A DNA stretch of 64,000 bases, taken from contig NZ_CP072852.1 in NCBI RefSeq assembly GCF_017948265.1, positions 1,302,001 to 1,366,000 on the forward strand. The letters run 5' to 3'. Of this stretch, positions 42,529-51,911 are shown piece by piece. How positions within the stretch are numbered: position 1 is the first letter of the stretch; the number at the start of each line of letters is the position of its first letter. This DNA comes from Rhodoferax sp. PAMC 29310. GTDB taxonomy: Bacteria; Pseudomonadota; Gammaproteobacteria; Burkholderiales; Burkholderiaceae_C. The translations under genes and the position numbers were made by a program. Below the pieces are notes generated by a model. It saw nothing but the letters and a program-made list of their open reading frames with translations. It was not told where the DNA came from and did not search any database.

Positions 42529-44157
42529 ATGACACAATCCAAGTCAATCTTTCGACGAAAACTAGCCATCAAGCCCACGGTGCTTTGCGCGCTGGCCTTG
42601 CCCGCGCTGATGGCGCTGGCCCCTGCGTCCGCCAAGACGCTGGTTTATTGTTCGGAAGGCAGTCCGGAAAACTTCTACCCTGGCGTCAACACCACCGGTA
42701 CGTCGTTTGATGCCAGCGAACAGATCTACGACAACATCGTCAAATTTGAGCGCGGTGGCACCAAGGTCGTCCCCGGCCTGGCCGAGAGCTGGACGGTTTC
42801 GCCTGATGGCCTGGAGTACACCTTCAAGCTGCGCAAGGGCGTGAAATGGCAGTCCAACAAGAACTTCAAACCCAGCCGCGACTTCAACGCGGATGACGTG
42901 ATGTTCATGATTGAGCGTCAGTGGGTTGAGAACGACCCCTACTTCAAAGTCACCAGCTCCAACCACGCCTACTTTGGCGACATGGGCATGCCCAAGTTGC
43001 TAAAGAGTGTGGACAAGGTCGACGAGCACACCGTCAAGTTCACCTTGACCAAGCCTGAGGCACCCTTCCTGGCCAACATGGCGATGCAATGGGCGGGCGT
43101 TCAGTCCAAAGAGTACGCGATCGCCATGCTGAAAGCCGGCACGCCTGAGAAGATCGACCAGGAGCCAGTGGGCACCGGTCCTTTCATGCTGGTTCAGTAC
43201 CAAAAAGATGCCATCATTCGCTACAAGGCCTTCCCACAGTACTGGGCCGGAAAAGCCAAGATTGATGACCTGATCTTCGCCATCACCCCTGACGCATCGG
43301 TCCGCTGGGCCAAGCTGCAAAAGGGCGAGTGCCATGTCATGCCCTACCCCAACCCGGCCGACCTGCCCGCCATGAAGAAGGACAGCAGTGTCACGATTCT
43401 GGAGCAGCCTGGCTTAAACGTCGGTTACCTGGCCTACAACACCACCAAGAAGCCGTTTGACGATGTGCGCGTTCGCAAAGCAGTGAACATGGCTATCAAC
43501 AAGCAAGCCATTGTGGATGCGGTTTATCTGGGCACCGGCATTCCTGCCACCAACCCAATTCCACCGACCATGTGGTCTTACAACAAGTCCATCAAGGACG
43601 ACGCGTTTGATCCGGCTGCTGCCAAAAAATTGCTGGCTGCAGCAGGCTTGCCTGACGGTTTTGCAACGGACCTGTGGGCCATGCCTGTTCAGCGTCCCTA
43701 CAACCCCAACGCCAAGCGCATTGCCGAGTTGATGCAAGCGGATCTGGCCAAAGTTGGCATCAAGGCCGAGATCAAGAGCTTTGAGTGGGGCGAGTACCGC
43801 AAGCGAATGCAAGCGGGCGAGCACCAGATGGGCATGCTGGGTTGGACGGGTGACAACGGAGATCCAGACAACTTCCTGAACACCCTGCTCGGTTGCACAT
43901 CAGCCAAATCCAATGGCTCGAACGTGGCCAAGTTCTGTGATCCGAAGTTTGAAGAGTTGGTCCAAAAGGCCAAGGTCGTGACCAATATGGCTGAGCGTAC
44001 CAAGCTATACGAAAAAGCCCAGGTGATTTTCAAGGAGCAAGCGCCTTGGTTCACCATCGCTCACGCGGTGCAATTGAAGCCCGTGCGCAATGAAGTCATT
44101 GACTTCAAATTGAGCCCATTTGGTCGTCACACCTTCTACGGTGTAGACATGAAATAA
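42529..44157 (+). CDS. dppA: Dipeptide-type periplasmic binding protein DppA
   Basis: Solute receptor of 542 residues. It has a Sec signal (ALALPALMALAPASA-KT), then LVYCSEGSPENFYPGVNTTGTSF, the VVPGLAESWTVSPDGLEYTFKLRKGV motif of SBP family 5, and Cys residues in the C-lobe (LLGCTSAKSNGSNVAKFCDPKF) that may form a disulfide. AGAGGAG precedes ATG 42529. It closes the operon and is followed by a strong terminator. Confidence 0.93.
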   Translation: MTQSKSIFRRKLAIKPTVLCALALPALMALAPASAKTLVYCSEGSPENFYPGVNTTGTSFDASEQIYDNIVKFERGGTKVVPGLAESWTVSPDGLEYTFKLRKGVKWQSNKNFKPSRDFNADDVMFMIERQWVENDPYFKVTSSNHAYFGDMGMPKLLKSVDKVDEHTVKFTLTKPEAPFLANMAMQWAGVQSKEYAIAMLKAGTPEKIDQEPVGTGPFMLVQYQKDAIIRYKAFPQYWAGKAKIDDLIFAITPDASVRWAKLQKGECHVMPYPNPADLPAMKKDSSVTILEQPGLNVGYLAYNTTKKPFDDVRVRKAVNMAINKQAIVDAVYLGTGIPATNPIPPTMWSYNKSIKDDAFDPAAAKKLLAAAGLPDGFATDLWAMPVQRPYNPNAKRIAELMQADLAKVGIKAEIKSFEWGEYRKRMQAGEHQMGMLGWTGDNGDPDNFLNTLLGCTSAKSNGSNVAKFCDPKFEELVQKAKVVTNMAERTKLYEKAQVIFKEQAPWFTIAHAVQLKPVRNEVIDFKLSPFGRHTFYGVDMK

Positions 44158-44174
44158 ACGCCTGACAAGGTGAT

Positions 44175-44205
44175 CAAAAAAGGCCGGGTAACCGGCCTTT
44201 TTTTA
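44175..44205 (+). terminator. Rho-independent terminator after dppA
   Basis: AAAAAGGCCGG/CCGGCCTTTTTTT hairpin with a GTAA loop, starting 18 bases after the dppA stop. The A-run on the other side could also serve transcription coming from the opposite strand. Confidence 0.9.
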
Positions 44206-44267
44206 TATGCAATTTATGTCTCAGCCGCAATAAACGTATGGACATATCGCTACTTAATCAATAGCAA

Positions 44268-45992
44268 CTACGCCGTTTTCAGTCGAAGCAAGGCCGCGTC
44301 AGTCACCGCACTCAAAGTACCGCGGGTGCTGATGACCTCCGGGTCCAACATCACCTCGATCAAACTGCCCTCTTCCCGTGCCAGAGCGGCCAGCAAAGCA
44401 GGCTCGAACTCTTCGGTGCGAGTAATGCGAACTCCCACATAACCGTAGGCATTGGCCAGGGCGGAAAAGTCCGGGTTCTTCAGCTGAGTCCCCGTGGTGT
44501 GCCGTGGGTACTCGCGCTCCTGGTGCATGCGAATCGTGCCAAACATGCTGTTGTTCAGCAGCACCACAATCGTTTTTGCGCCGTATTGGGTCGCCGTGGC
44601 CAGCTCTTGGCCGTTCATTAAAAAGTCCCCGTCGCCGGCAATCGTGAACGCGAGTCGGCCCGTCGTGATGGCCGCCGCGATCCCTGCCGGCACGCCATAG
44701 CCCATGGCTCCATTGGTCGGCGCCAATTGGGTTTTATGGCCTTTGACCAAGCCGTGGTGGACGTAAAAGCGGTGAATCCAGCTGGCGAAATTACCTGCGC
44801 CGTTGGTCAGCACCACATCCTCGGGCAGGTGCTTTTGCAAGGTGGCAACGATGGCGGGCATGTCAATGTCACCTGGCAGCGCCTGTGGCACCAAGTTGGC
44901 AACGTAGTCGGCATGGGCCTCTTCGGCCAAGCCCTCCCACGGCAGGGTGACCGGCGCAGTCAACACCTCCAGCGAGCGAGCGGCGGCGTTCATGGTCGCG
45001 TTAATGGCCAAGTCAGCCATGTAGACACGGTTCAACTCCTCGGCACAGGCGTGAATGTGCACCAGCTTTTGCTTGGGCCGAGGCGCTTCCAGCAGCGTGT
45101 AGCCTCCAGTAGTCATCTCACCAAGACGAGGCCCGATAGCGATCACCAAGTCGCTGTCTTTGATGCGAGCCGCCAGTTTAGGGTTGATGCCAATGCCCAC
45201 GTCACCGGCATACAAGGGGTGGTGGTTGTCAAAGGTATCTTGAAACCGGAAGGCGTTGCCCACCGGCAGCTTCCAGTTTTCGGCAAAGCGCTGCAATGCC
45301 TGCGCTGCCTGCACCGTCCAGCCACCGCCGCCAGCAATAACAAAGGGCCGCTCTGCTTTCAATAGCATCTCACGCAGGGTGCGCAGGGCGCCGGGGTCAC
45401 TCCAGGCCTCAACCGCATTGACACGCGGCAAGGCAGCGGGCACCACACCAGTCACCGGGTGGGGAACCACGGCCTGTGTCAACATGTCTTCGGGCAACAC
45501 CAGCACCACCGGGCCCGGTCGACCATTCATGGCGGTGGCAAAGGCGCGGGCCACGTATTCCGGAATACGCCGCGCATCGTCAATACGTTCCACCCGTTTG
45601 GCGAAGCCTTTGGTGCTGGGGCCAAAGAAACTTTGGTAATCCACCTCCTGAAAGGCCTCGCGGTCTCGCGTGTCGCTGGCCACGTCACCGACAAACAGAA
45701 CCATCGGAGTCGAGTCCTGGAACGCGGTGTGCACCCCAATGGAGGCATTGGTTGCACCCGGCCCTCGGGTCACAAAACAGACACCAGGGCGCCCGGTCAG
45801 CTTGCCATGCGCCTCGGCCATAAAGGCGGCACCGCCCTCTTGCCGGTTGATGATGAACTTGATGTCTTTCTGGTGCAGGTGAAACCCGTCCAGCACCGCC
45901 AGATAACTCTCACCCGGAACCCCAAACGCGTGCGTCACGCCCTGAGCCATCAAGCACTCGACCAACAAGTGGCCAGCAATCTTTGTTGTCAT
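44268..45992 (-). CDS. Thiamine diphosphate-dependent enzyme, acetolactate synthase-like
   Basis: ThDP enzyme of 574 residues with the three-domain layout of the acetolactate synthase/benzoylformate decarboxylase group. The catalytic Glu is in INRQEGGAAFMAEAHGKLTG near residue 51; the ThDP-Mg motif is GDGDFLMNGQELATATQYGAKTIVVLLNN. The middle domain reads PFVIAGGGG. No small regulatory subunit is adjacent, so a biosynthetic IlvB role is unlikely; the substrate is unknown. Start at 45992 follows AAGGAAG. It lies 26 bp after the MFS gene in one operon. Confidence 0.88.
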   Translation of the reverse strand: MTTKIAGHLLVECLMAQGVTHAFGVPGESYLAVLDGFHLHQKDIKFIINRQEGGAAFMAEAHGKLTGRPGVCFVTRGPGATNASIGVHTAFQDSTPMVLFVGDVASDTRDREAFQEVDYQSFFGPSTKGFAKRVERIDDARRIPEYVARAFATAMNGRPGPVVLVLPEDMLTQAVVPHPVTGVVPAALPRVNAVEAWSDPGALRTLREMLLKAERPFVIAGGGGWTVQAAQALQRFAENWKLPVGNAFRFQDTFDNHHPLYAGDVGIGINPKLAARIKDSDLVIAIGPRLGEMTTGGYTLLEAPRPKQKLVHIHACAEELNRVYMADLAINATMNAAARSLEVLTAPVTLPWEGLAEEAHADYVANLVPQALPGDIDMPAIVATLQKHLPEDVVLTNGAGNFASWIHRFYVHHGLVKGHKTQLAPTNGAMGYGVPAGIAAAITTGRLAFTIAGDGDFLMNGQELATATQYGAKTIVVLLNNSMFGTIRMHQEREYPRHTTGTQLKNPDFSALANAYGYVGVRITRTEEFEPALLAALAREEGSLIEVMLDPEVISTRGTLSAVTDAALLRLKTA

Positions 45993-46018
45993 GTCTTCTT
46001 CCTTATGTCAAATCGGTT

Positions 46019-47245
46019 TTAAGCAGTCTTCGCTCGGCCCGCCGTGCGAAGGCCCACGCCCAACGCGGCCACAACACTCAGTAGCAATACCAGTGCCGCG
46101 CCCAGCAAGGTCGCGCCGTACCAGCCCCGGTCCATGAAAACGCCAAACAACACGGGGGAAATGGCAAAACCCACGTCCAGACCGGAATACACCATGCCAT
46201 ACACCCGCCCGGTTGCACCCTTGGGCGTTGCTTTCTTAATCATCATGTCGCGCGACGGCCCACCAATGCCCACCGCGAAGCCCGTGGCCGCAAGCACCAC
46301 CATGGTGCCGGTGGCGCCAAACAGACCGGTGCCGCACAACGCAAGCAGCAGCGCACCGGCTGTCATGGCCACGGCTACCACACGGTCGCTGTTGGCCGCA
46401 CGGGCCGCAATAAACCCACCCACAAACATGCCCACCGCGCCACACAGCATGTAGGCAGTCAGCGTCAGCGTGGCCGCCTCAAAGCTGATGCCGTGCATGG
46501 CTTTCAAAATGGACACGGAAAAACTCTGAATCACCGCCAATGTCATGGTCGACAGCAAGAAAAAGCTGAAACACCACCACACCACCGGTAACTTCATGAA
46601 CGCCATACTGTGCTCGGTTGGCCCACTGGCCGGGTGCTGAACCGCTTGCGTGCTGAGCTTGTCTCGGTGCAGATACAGCAACACAAAAATCGCCACATAC
46701 ATGAGCGCCGCCGCAACATAGGCGGCGCGCCAGTTGTAAAGGCTGGTGATGCCAGCCATGAACACCGGCGCGGCAGCCCAGCCTAAATTACCCGTGAGCC
46801 CATGCGCGCTAAAGGCATGCCCCAACCGAGGTGCCGACACGCGCTGGTTCAATATCGTGAAGTCCACTGGGTGAAAGGTGGCATTGCCCAAACCGGCCAA
46901 GGCCGCCACGCTAATCAAGCCACTGTAGCCAGTCACCATCGAGGCCAAGCCACAGGCCACCACAAAAATGCCCAGCGCCACAAAGAGCAAAGGTCTTGCG
47001 CCCACATGGTCCACCAGAAAACCGGCACTCGCCTGTCCCAGGCCTGACACCACAAAAAACGTGGTCATTAACAAACCCAACTCCGAAAAACTCAGTCCAA
47101 ACTCAATCATGAAAACCGGAAACATCAAGGGCAGTAGCAAGTGAGCAAAGTGAGAACTGCCATGCGCCAAACCGACTAGGCCAATGATGGCCGCGTCCTG
47201 CTGGAGGGGCACGCTCGCAGAGGGAGAAAAGGAAGCTGAGGTCAT
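46019..47245 (-). CDS. MFS transporter
   Basis: Membrane protein of 408 residues with 12 predicted helices, including FPVFMIEFGLSFSELGLLMTTFFV and the A-like loop DHVGARPLL after helix 2. Similar proteins are annotated as fosmidomycin-resistance-like efflux. ATG 47245 is used; an upstream in-frame start would add 17 residues. It is co-transcribed with the ThDP enzyme and divergent from an AraC regulator, so import or export of that enzyme's substrate or product is plausible. Confidence 0.85.
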   Translation of the reverse strand: MTSASFSPSASVPLQQDAAIIGLVGLAHGSSHFAHLLLPLMFPVFMIEFGLSFSELGLLMTTFFVVSGLGQASAGFLVDHVGARPLLFVALGIFVVACGLASMVTGYSGLISVAALAGLGNATFHPVDFTILNQRVSAPRLGHAFSAHGLTGNLGWAAAPVFMAGITSLYNWRAAYVAAALMYVAIFVLLYLHRDKLSTQAVQHPASGPTEHSMAFMKLPVVWWCFSFFLLSTMTLAVIQSFSVSILKAMHGISFEAATLTLTAYMLCGAVGMFVGGFIAARAANSDRVVAVAMTAGALLLALCGTGLFGATGTMVVLAATGFAVGIGGPSRDMMIKKATPKGATGRVYGMVYSGLDVGFAISPVLFGVFMDRGWYGATLLGAALVLLLSVVAALGVGLRTAGRAKTA

Positions 47246-47339
47246 GCGGTGATGGTACGGGCTGGTTCGTGCGTGCACTATCCGACAAATAGACAATAAT
47301 TAGTGAAATACTGCCAAGCCTTCCACGACACACGCCCCC

Positions 47340-48152
47340 ATGAAACGCCGCCATGCGCTAACCCCTGAACCGATTGGCGACACCGACCCGGTTGCCCCTA
47401 CACGACAGCGCCCTGTACGCAGTCGCACCCGCGCGCTCGCGGTGGACGCCCACTTCGAGCCGCACTTTCACCCCTGGGCGCAATTGGCCTACTGCGCGCA
47501 CGGCTTGATTCAGGTGACGGCCAGTGAGGGCGACCGGGAAACCACCTTCATCCTGCCGCCATCCCGGGCGGTGTGGATTCCCCCTGGCGCCCGCCACGCG
47601 GTCACGGTGCTGGAAGCCACCGAACTGCGAACGGTGTATCTGGACCCCAGCGCGACGCCACGGGGCTGGCAAGGCTGCCGCGTCATGGTGGTGTCCAGTC
47701 TCATGCGCGAACTCATTCGGGCGCTGGAGGCCTCCACGCCCTCAGCACGCGACGACGCCCTGATGGCGCTGACCCTGCATGAAATCACCCATGCCGGCAC
47801 CCAGTCGCTGGGCGTGCCGCTGCCCCGTGACAAACGCTTGCGCGCCCTGTGCGAATCGGTGCTGCAGGCCCCCGGGCGTTGCGCTACCCTGGCGCAGTGG
47901 GCGGTGGACACGGGAGCCAGCGAACGCACGGTGGCGCGCCTGTTTCGAACCGAGTTGGCCACCACCTTTCAGCAGTGGCGCCTGCAAGCTGTGCTCGCCC
48001 ACGCCCTGCCCATGCTGGCGTGCGGCACCCCCGTCAGTGAAGTGGCTGCGGCAAGCGGCTATGCCAGTGACAGTGCGTTCTCTGCCATGTTCAAGTCCGC
48101 ACTAGGACAATCACCTAGCTATTTCCAGCTTAAAAACACGCTGCGCCCGTAA
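47340..48152 (+). CDS. AraC-family regulator with cupin sensor
   Basis: Regulator of 270 residues. The N-terminal cupin contains HFHPWAQLAYCAHGLIQVT and PPSRAVWIPPGARHAV. The C-terminal HTH pair includes VDTGASERTVARLFRTELATTFQQWR and AAASGYASDSAFSAMFKSALGQSPSYF. It is divergent from the MFS gene (94 bp between starts) and most likely controls it and the ThDP enzyme. Confidence 0.9.
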   Translation: MKRRHALTPEPIGDTDPVAPTRQRPVRSRTRALAVDAHFEPHFHPWAQLAYCAHGLIQVTASEGDRETTFILPPSRAVWIPPGARHAVTVLEATELRTVYLDPSATPRGWQGCRVMVVSSLMRELIRALEASTPSARDDALMALTLHEITHAGTQSLGVPLPRDKRLRALCESVLQAPGRCATLAQWAVDTGASERTVARLFRTELATTFQQWRLQAVLAHALPMLACGTPVSEVAAASGYASDSAFSAMFKSALGQSPSYFQLKNTLRP

Positions 48153-48276
48153 AATTTGCGTAGGCAGCTATCAATTGAATAGCAAAAATAGCAAATTGCC
48201 AAAGCGGAGGCGCCCTCAGCGATGGCAAGCCGATGTATTCGCTGGCCGGACCAGCGCACTTGGAGATGACTGAACC

Positions 48277-50466
48277 ATGTTGGTTTTATTTGAGTTTTGT
48301 ACTCGACTAAGGCGATGCCGCCTAGCGTTGATGGTGGGCGCCCTAGTGGCACTGACAACGTTCGGGGCCAGCGCTGCCTCACTCATACTCACGCCAGCTC
48401 AGACCCGCTGGATCCAAGCACAAGGAGACAAGGTTTTCACCGTCGGCTTTGATCCTTATGCGGGCATGGATGATTTTGAGTTTCGAGGCCAGCGTGTCGG
48501 CCTGTTGCCCAACCTGCTCAAAGACATGCAAGCCACACTCGGACTGCGCTTTGCAAAGACCGATATGGCGGACTGGGATGGTGCCTACAGTGGTTTTGTG
48601 CGCGGAAAAATTGATATTCTGTATGGTGCCAACCCCACCCCAGAGCGCCAACGCACCATGGTCTTCACCCGAGCGGCTCAGCGCTACCCTTACGTTGTGC
48701 TGGCCCGCAAAGACTCTTCAATCCAGACCTTGGGGGATCTCGATGGCAAAAAAGTCGGCTTCATCACCAACGACTTTGTTCGCCAGCAACTCCCCGATAC
48801 CTACCGAAACATTCACTTCCAGGCGATGGACTTTGACACCAATAATCAGGCTTTGGCGGCCTTGCGGGCTGGCACAGTGGATGGCTTCGTGGCCGCTGGC
48901 GGCGGTATTGAGAAAGAAATTTTGTTCAGCTTCCCCGACATCGCATTGGCGGCTAGGCTACCCGCCATCACCTCCGACATGACCTTTGCCGTGATGAAAG
49001 ATCGCGCCATGCTGGGCGAAATTATCAACCGCTACATTGATGAAAACACGGCCAGAATTGCGTCATTGGCTCGTGATGCCGAGCGCAGCTACAACCTGAA
49101 GATCATGCGGTTGACGGCTGCCGAACTGGCCTGGCTGGACAACAAGGGCAAGGCGGTCGTCGGGGTGGCAGAAGACTACCTGCCCTTTGACCTCTATCAG
49201 GACGGCGAGTACCGGGGTATTGCTGGCGAAATGCTAAAACGCATCACCGAGATCAGCGGCATCCAGTTCACCGTGGTTAGCGGACCATTCGCTACAGTCT
49301 ACAAACAAGCCCAGGCGGGTGAAATTGACGTGCTCAATATCGCCAAAACCGACGACCGGTTGGCGTACTTCCTATACCCACGTGCGATCAGCACCGAGCG
49401 TGACATCATCGTTGGGCTTAAAACCAGCCCGGCAGTGCAAGATGTGTATGGGCTTGAGGGAAAACGTGTCGCGGTCATTGATGGATTCTGGCATGTGGAG
49501 CATCTTCAAAAGAACCTGCGAGACGCCAAAATTGTCACCACAGCCAGCATCATGGAGTCGCTCAAACTGCTTCGCGAGGGCAAGGTCGACTACACCATTG
49601 AAAATCCAACTGTGGTGGAGTTCTATATCAACGGGTTGGGCTACACCGATGTCGTGAAACGCGGCAGCACGTCGAAGGACTCATTTGTTTACTTCGGCGT
49701 CAACAAGCAAAAGCCTGAGTTGGCCTCCATCATGGACAAAGCCATGTCACTGGTGAATTTTGAAGAGATCAAATACGCCGGCATCCAAAGTGTGCCCACC
49801 TTAAAAAATGAAAAAAGCCAGCGACTGGCACTGATCGCCGCCGGCCTGGCCGCGGCTCTAATTGCCGTTTTGCTGGTGACCATCAAAGTCGTTCGCTCCC
49901 TTGCGGCGCAAAAGAATCAGACGTTATTGCTTGAACAACGTGAGCACTTGCTGTACACCGACGCATTGACCGGCTTTCACAACCGCAACTACTTCAGCCA
50001 CACACGCTCATCGCTGCAAACTGGCATCTACCCTCAGGCGGTGTTGATTGCTGACTTGAATAACCTCAAACTCGTGAATGACGCCTATGGTCATGCGGCC
50101 GGCGACGCCATATTGGTCTTGTACGCCAAGGCGATTCGCACCGTGTTTCCACAGGCCGCCTGCTTTCGGCTGGGTGGAGATGAGTTCCTGGTCGTCGTCG
50201 ACGACACCACTGCCGAGGAAATGGACCGCCAGGTACGGGCGCTGCATGTGCAGTGCCAGCAACAAGGTCACACGGTCATGGGAGAAACATTACACGCCAC
50301 TGCTGCCGTTGGGTTCGCGATGCGACGCGGCAGCCAGGACGCGCTGGAGGCCTGCATGGCCATTGCCGATGCCCGCATGTATGAGGCCAAGCTTGAAGCT
50401 ACAAACCACCGCTCAGACTCCCCTCCTGAAGCGTGGTCGGCGTCTTCGACTCACCAGCCGAGTTAG
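48277..50466 (+). CDS. Diguanylate cyclase with tandem periplasmic binding-protein sensor domains
   Basis: Protein of 729 residues. A signal peptide (LVALTTFGASAA) is followed by two SBP_bac_3-type domains (about residues 45-265 and 285-510), a single transmembrane helix near 518-542 (LALIAAGLAAALIAVLLVTI), a short coil and a GGDEF domain. The active-site loop is RLGGDEF and DALTGFHNRNYF starts the domain, so c-di-GMP synthesis is expected. The RxxD inhibition site before GGDEF is absent. No EAL domain. The dual extracytoplasmic domains suggest sensing of an amino-acid-like ligand. Confidence 0.9.
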   Translation: MLVLFEFCTRLRRCRLALMVGALVALTTFGASAASLILTPAQTRWIQAQGDKVFTVGFDPYAGMDDFEFRGQRVGLLPNLLKDMQATLGLRFAKTDMADWDGAYSGFVRGKIDILYGANPTPERQRTMVFTRAAQRYPYVVLARKDSSIQTLGDLDGKKVGFITNDFVRQQLPDTYRNIHFQAMDFDTNNQALAALRAGTVDGFVAAGGGIEKEILFSFPDIALAARLPAITSDMTFAVMKDRAMLGEIINRYIDENTARIASLARDAERSYNLKIMRLTAAELAWLDNKGKAVVGVAEDYLPFDLYQDGEYRGIAGEMLKRITEISGIQFTVVSGPFATVYKQAQAGEIDVLNIAKTDDRLAYFLYPRAISTERDIIVGLKTSPAVQDVYGLEGKRVAVIDGFWHVEHLQKNLRDAKIVTTASIMESLKLLREGKVDYTIENPTVVEFYINGLGYTDVVKRGSTSKDSFVYFGVNKQKPELASIMDKAMSLVNFEEIKYAGIQSVPTLKNEKSQRLALIAAGLAAALIAVLLVTIKVVRSLAAQKNQTLLLEQREHLLYTDALTGFHNRNYFSHTRSSLQTGIYPQAVLIADLNNLKLVNDAYGHAAGDAILVLYAKAIRTVFPQAACFRLGGDEFLVVVDDTTAEEMDRQVRALHVQCQQQGHTVMGETLHATAAVGFAMRRGSQDALEACMAIADARMYEAKLEATNHRSDSPPEAWSASSTHQPS

Positions 50467-50575
50467 GACTTTGAACTTGTTTTCCCAGGCAGACTATTTT
50501 TAAGAGAAATCAGTCTGTAGCCCTTACAAAAAGTGCAGGGGTAGCTCCGTTAACAATAGCGAAATCTGAGCAGCA

Positions 50576-51157
50576 CTAGCCCTGAATCAGCGGCACTTGA
50601 GATCCGCGCGCGGCATTCACCACCGACTTCAGCAGGTGGTCCGTGCCAGGCTCCACGAGCGGCCATGACCCCAGCTTTTTGGAGTGTTCAATGCCCGCTT
50701 TGAACAAACACACGCAGCCATGGTGCGGGTGCTGGGCCGAGGCGTAAAGAATGCCGTGCAAGCCCTGCGCTCGACAATCGTGGGCAAACGCCTGGCTGGT
50801 CTCGTAGCGCATCGACTGCAGCACCGGGTAACGCTCCTCCAAGCCGCGCAAATCCACCAGCCGCAAGTTAGCGCGAGTCTCGAACGTCAACAGGCTGCGC
50901 TCCGTCAAGCGGTCCCAGTGGCAGCTGCGCACCTCGCGGCGAAATACTGACTCATACAGAGCGGTCTCAGCAGAGTCCGCCACATAGGCAATCGGCTCGT
51001 CCGCTAAATCAAAACGCCCAGTCAGCCCGCCCGTGGGCGCCAACACATAACCCTTGATTCGAACACTGCCGCTGCGCGCCCGGCTGCGCTGCACGCGGTG
51101 CCAGGTGTGGGGGGCGGCGAGTTCAAGAATTGGCGGTTGCAGGTCTTGAAAATTCAT
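50576..51157 (-). CDS. RES-domain toxin
   Basis: Protein of 193 residues of the RES family, whose studied members degrade NAD+. Key residues are in place: Arg in TGRFDLADEPIAYVADSAETALYE, the Glu of that segment, and Ser in GILYASAQHPHHGCVCLF. It starts 8 bp after the antitoxin gene, the usual antitoxin-first order of RES/Xre modules. Confidence 0.88.
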   Translation of the reverse strand: MNFQDLQPPILELAAPHTWHRVQRSRARSGSVRIKGYVLAPTGGLTGRFDLADEPIAYVADSAETALYESVFRREVRSCHWDRLTERSLLTFETRANLRLVDLRGLEERYPVLQSMRYETSQAFAHDCRAQGLHGILYASAQHPHHGCVCLFKAGIEHSKKLGSWPLVEPGTDHLLKSVVNAARGSQVPLIQG

Positions 51158-51165
51158 GGCGCAGG

Positions 51166-51636
51166 TCAGTGCGCCTCAGCGGTGGCCAGAGCCAACATGC
51201 GCTCGGGCGTCACGCCCTGCTCCAGCGCGGCACGGGGTGTTTGGCCGTCCAGCGCGGGCGCAGGCGATTCCAGAAACGCCAGCAACTGCCACCCATCCGA
51301 ACGGCCCAAAGCCTTGGCCAAGGGCTGAAGCATAGGCCAAATGGCGGGCTCAAACTGCCAGCGCGGCAGCTTGAAACCCCGGCGCAAATGGGCCACGCCA
51401 ATGCAGCGCCCCGCTTTGATCCAGGCATTGATCGTCACTCGGCTGGTGCCTGCCAGTTCAGCGGCCTCATCGGTGGAAATCATGTCGGCTGCGTCCATGC
51501 GCTCACGCCGGTATTGCGCGCCCGACTGCAGCAAAGCCTGCGTCTGGGCCGCGCTGGCATAAGGGTTGTCTGTGGACGTACGGCGCGGCGCAGTGGTGTC
51601 CCGCACAAATGTTGAGGGAATCGTCAGTGTGTTCAT
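51166..51636 (-). CDS. Xre/MbcA/ParS-type antitoxin
   Basis: Protein of 156 residues from ATG 51636 (GGAAAGG upstream). A central HTH is seen in ISTDEAAELAGTSRVTINAWIKAG, and the C-terminal ~50 residues (LLAFLESPAPALDGQTPRAALEQG) match the toxin-binding domain of MbcA/ParS/Xre antitoxins. It neutralises the adjacent RES toxin and probably represses the operon. An AT-rich stretch upstream (51700-51800) likely carries the promoter. Confidence 0.85.
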   Translation of the reverse strand: MNTLTIPSTFVRDTTAPRRTSTDNPYASAAQTQALLQSGAQYRRERMDAADMISTDEAAELAGTSRVTINAWIKAGRCIGVAHLRRGFKLPRWQFEPAIWPMLQPLAKALGRSDGWQLLAFLESPAPALDGQTPRAALEQGVTPERMLALATAEAH

Positions 51637-51847
51637 CAATACCTTTCCGACTCTGCGTAGGCGCGGTGGCTCCAATGGCGGGCACTGCGTTCAGCAGATT
51701 TCACAAGTATTTTAGTTCAATTCGTTATTTTCAGCAATCTCGTTAAGTTTGATAACTTCGCTGCAATCAAAGATATGCTTGCGTGGCCACAACCGTCAGC
51801 GGCAAAAAAATAACTAGAAAGAGTGTCTACTCCCCATCCAATAAGCG

Positions 51848-51875
51848 CAAGCAGCTATCATAACTATAGCAACTA
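51848..51875. repeat. Comamonadaceae-type dispersed intergenic repeat
   Basis: CAATAAGCGCAAGCAGCTATCA followed by ACTATAGC is a motif I associate with intergenic palindromic repeats in this family. A related partial copy (GGCAGCTATCA...ATAGC) lies at about 48163-48184 after the AraC gene. Function unknown. Confidence 0.4.
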
Positions 51876-51911
51876 AGTATCGATGGCGTCCGGGTGAACT
51901 TTAGCGCTACC

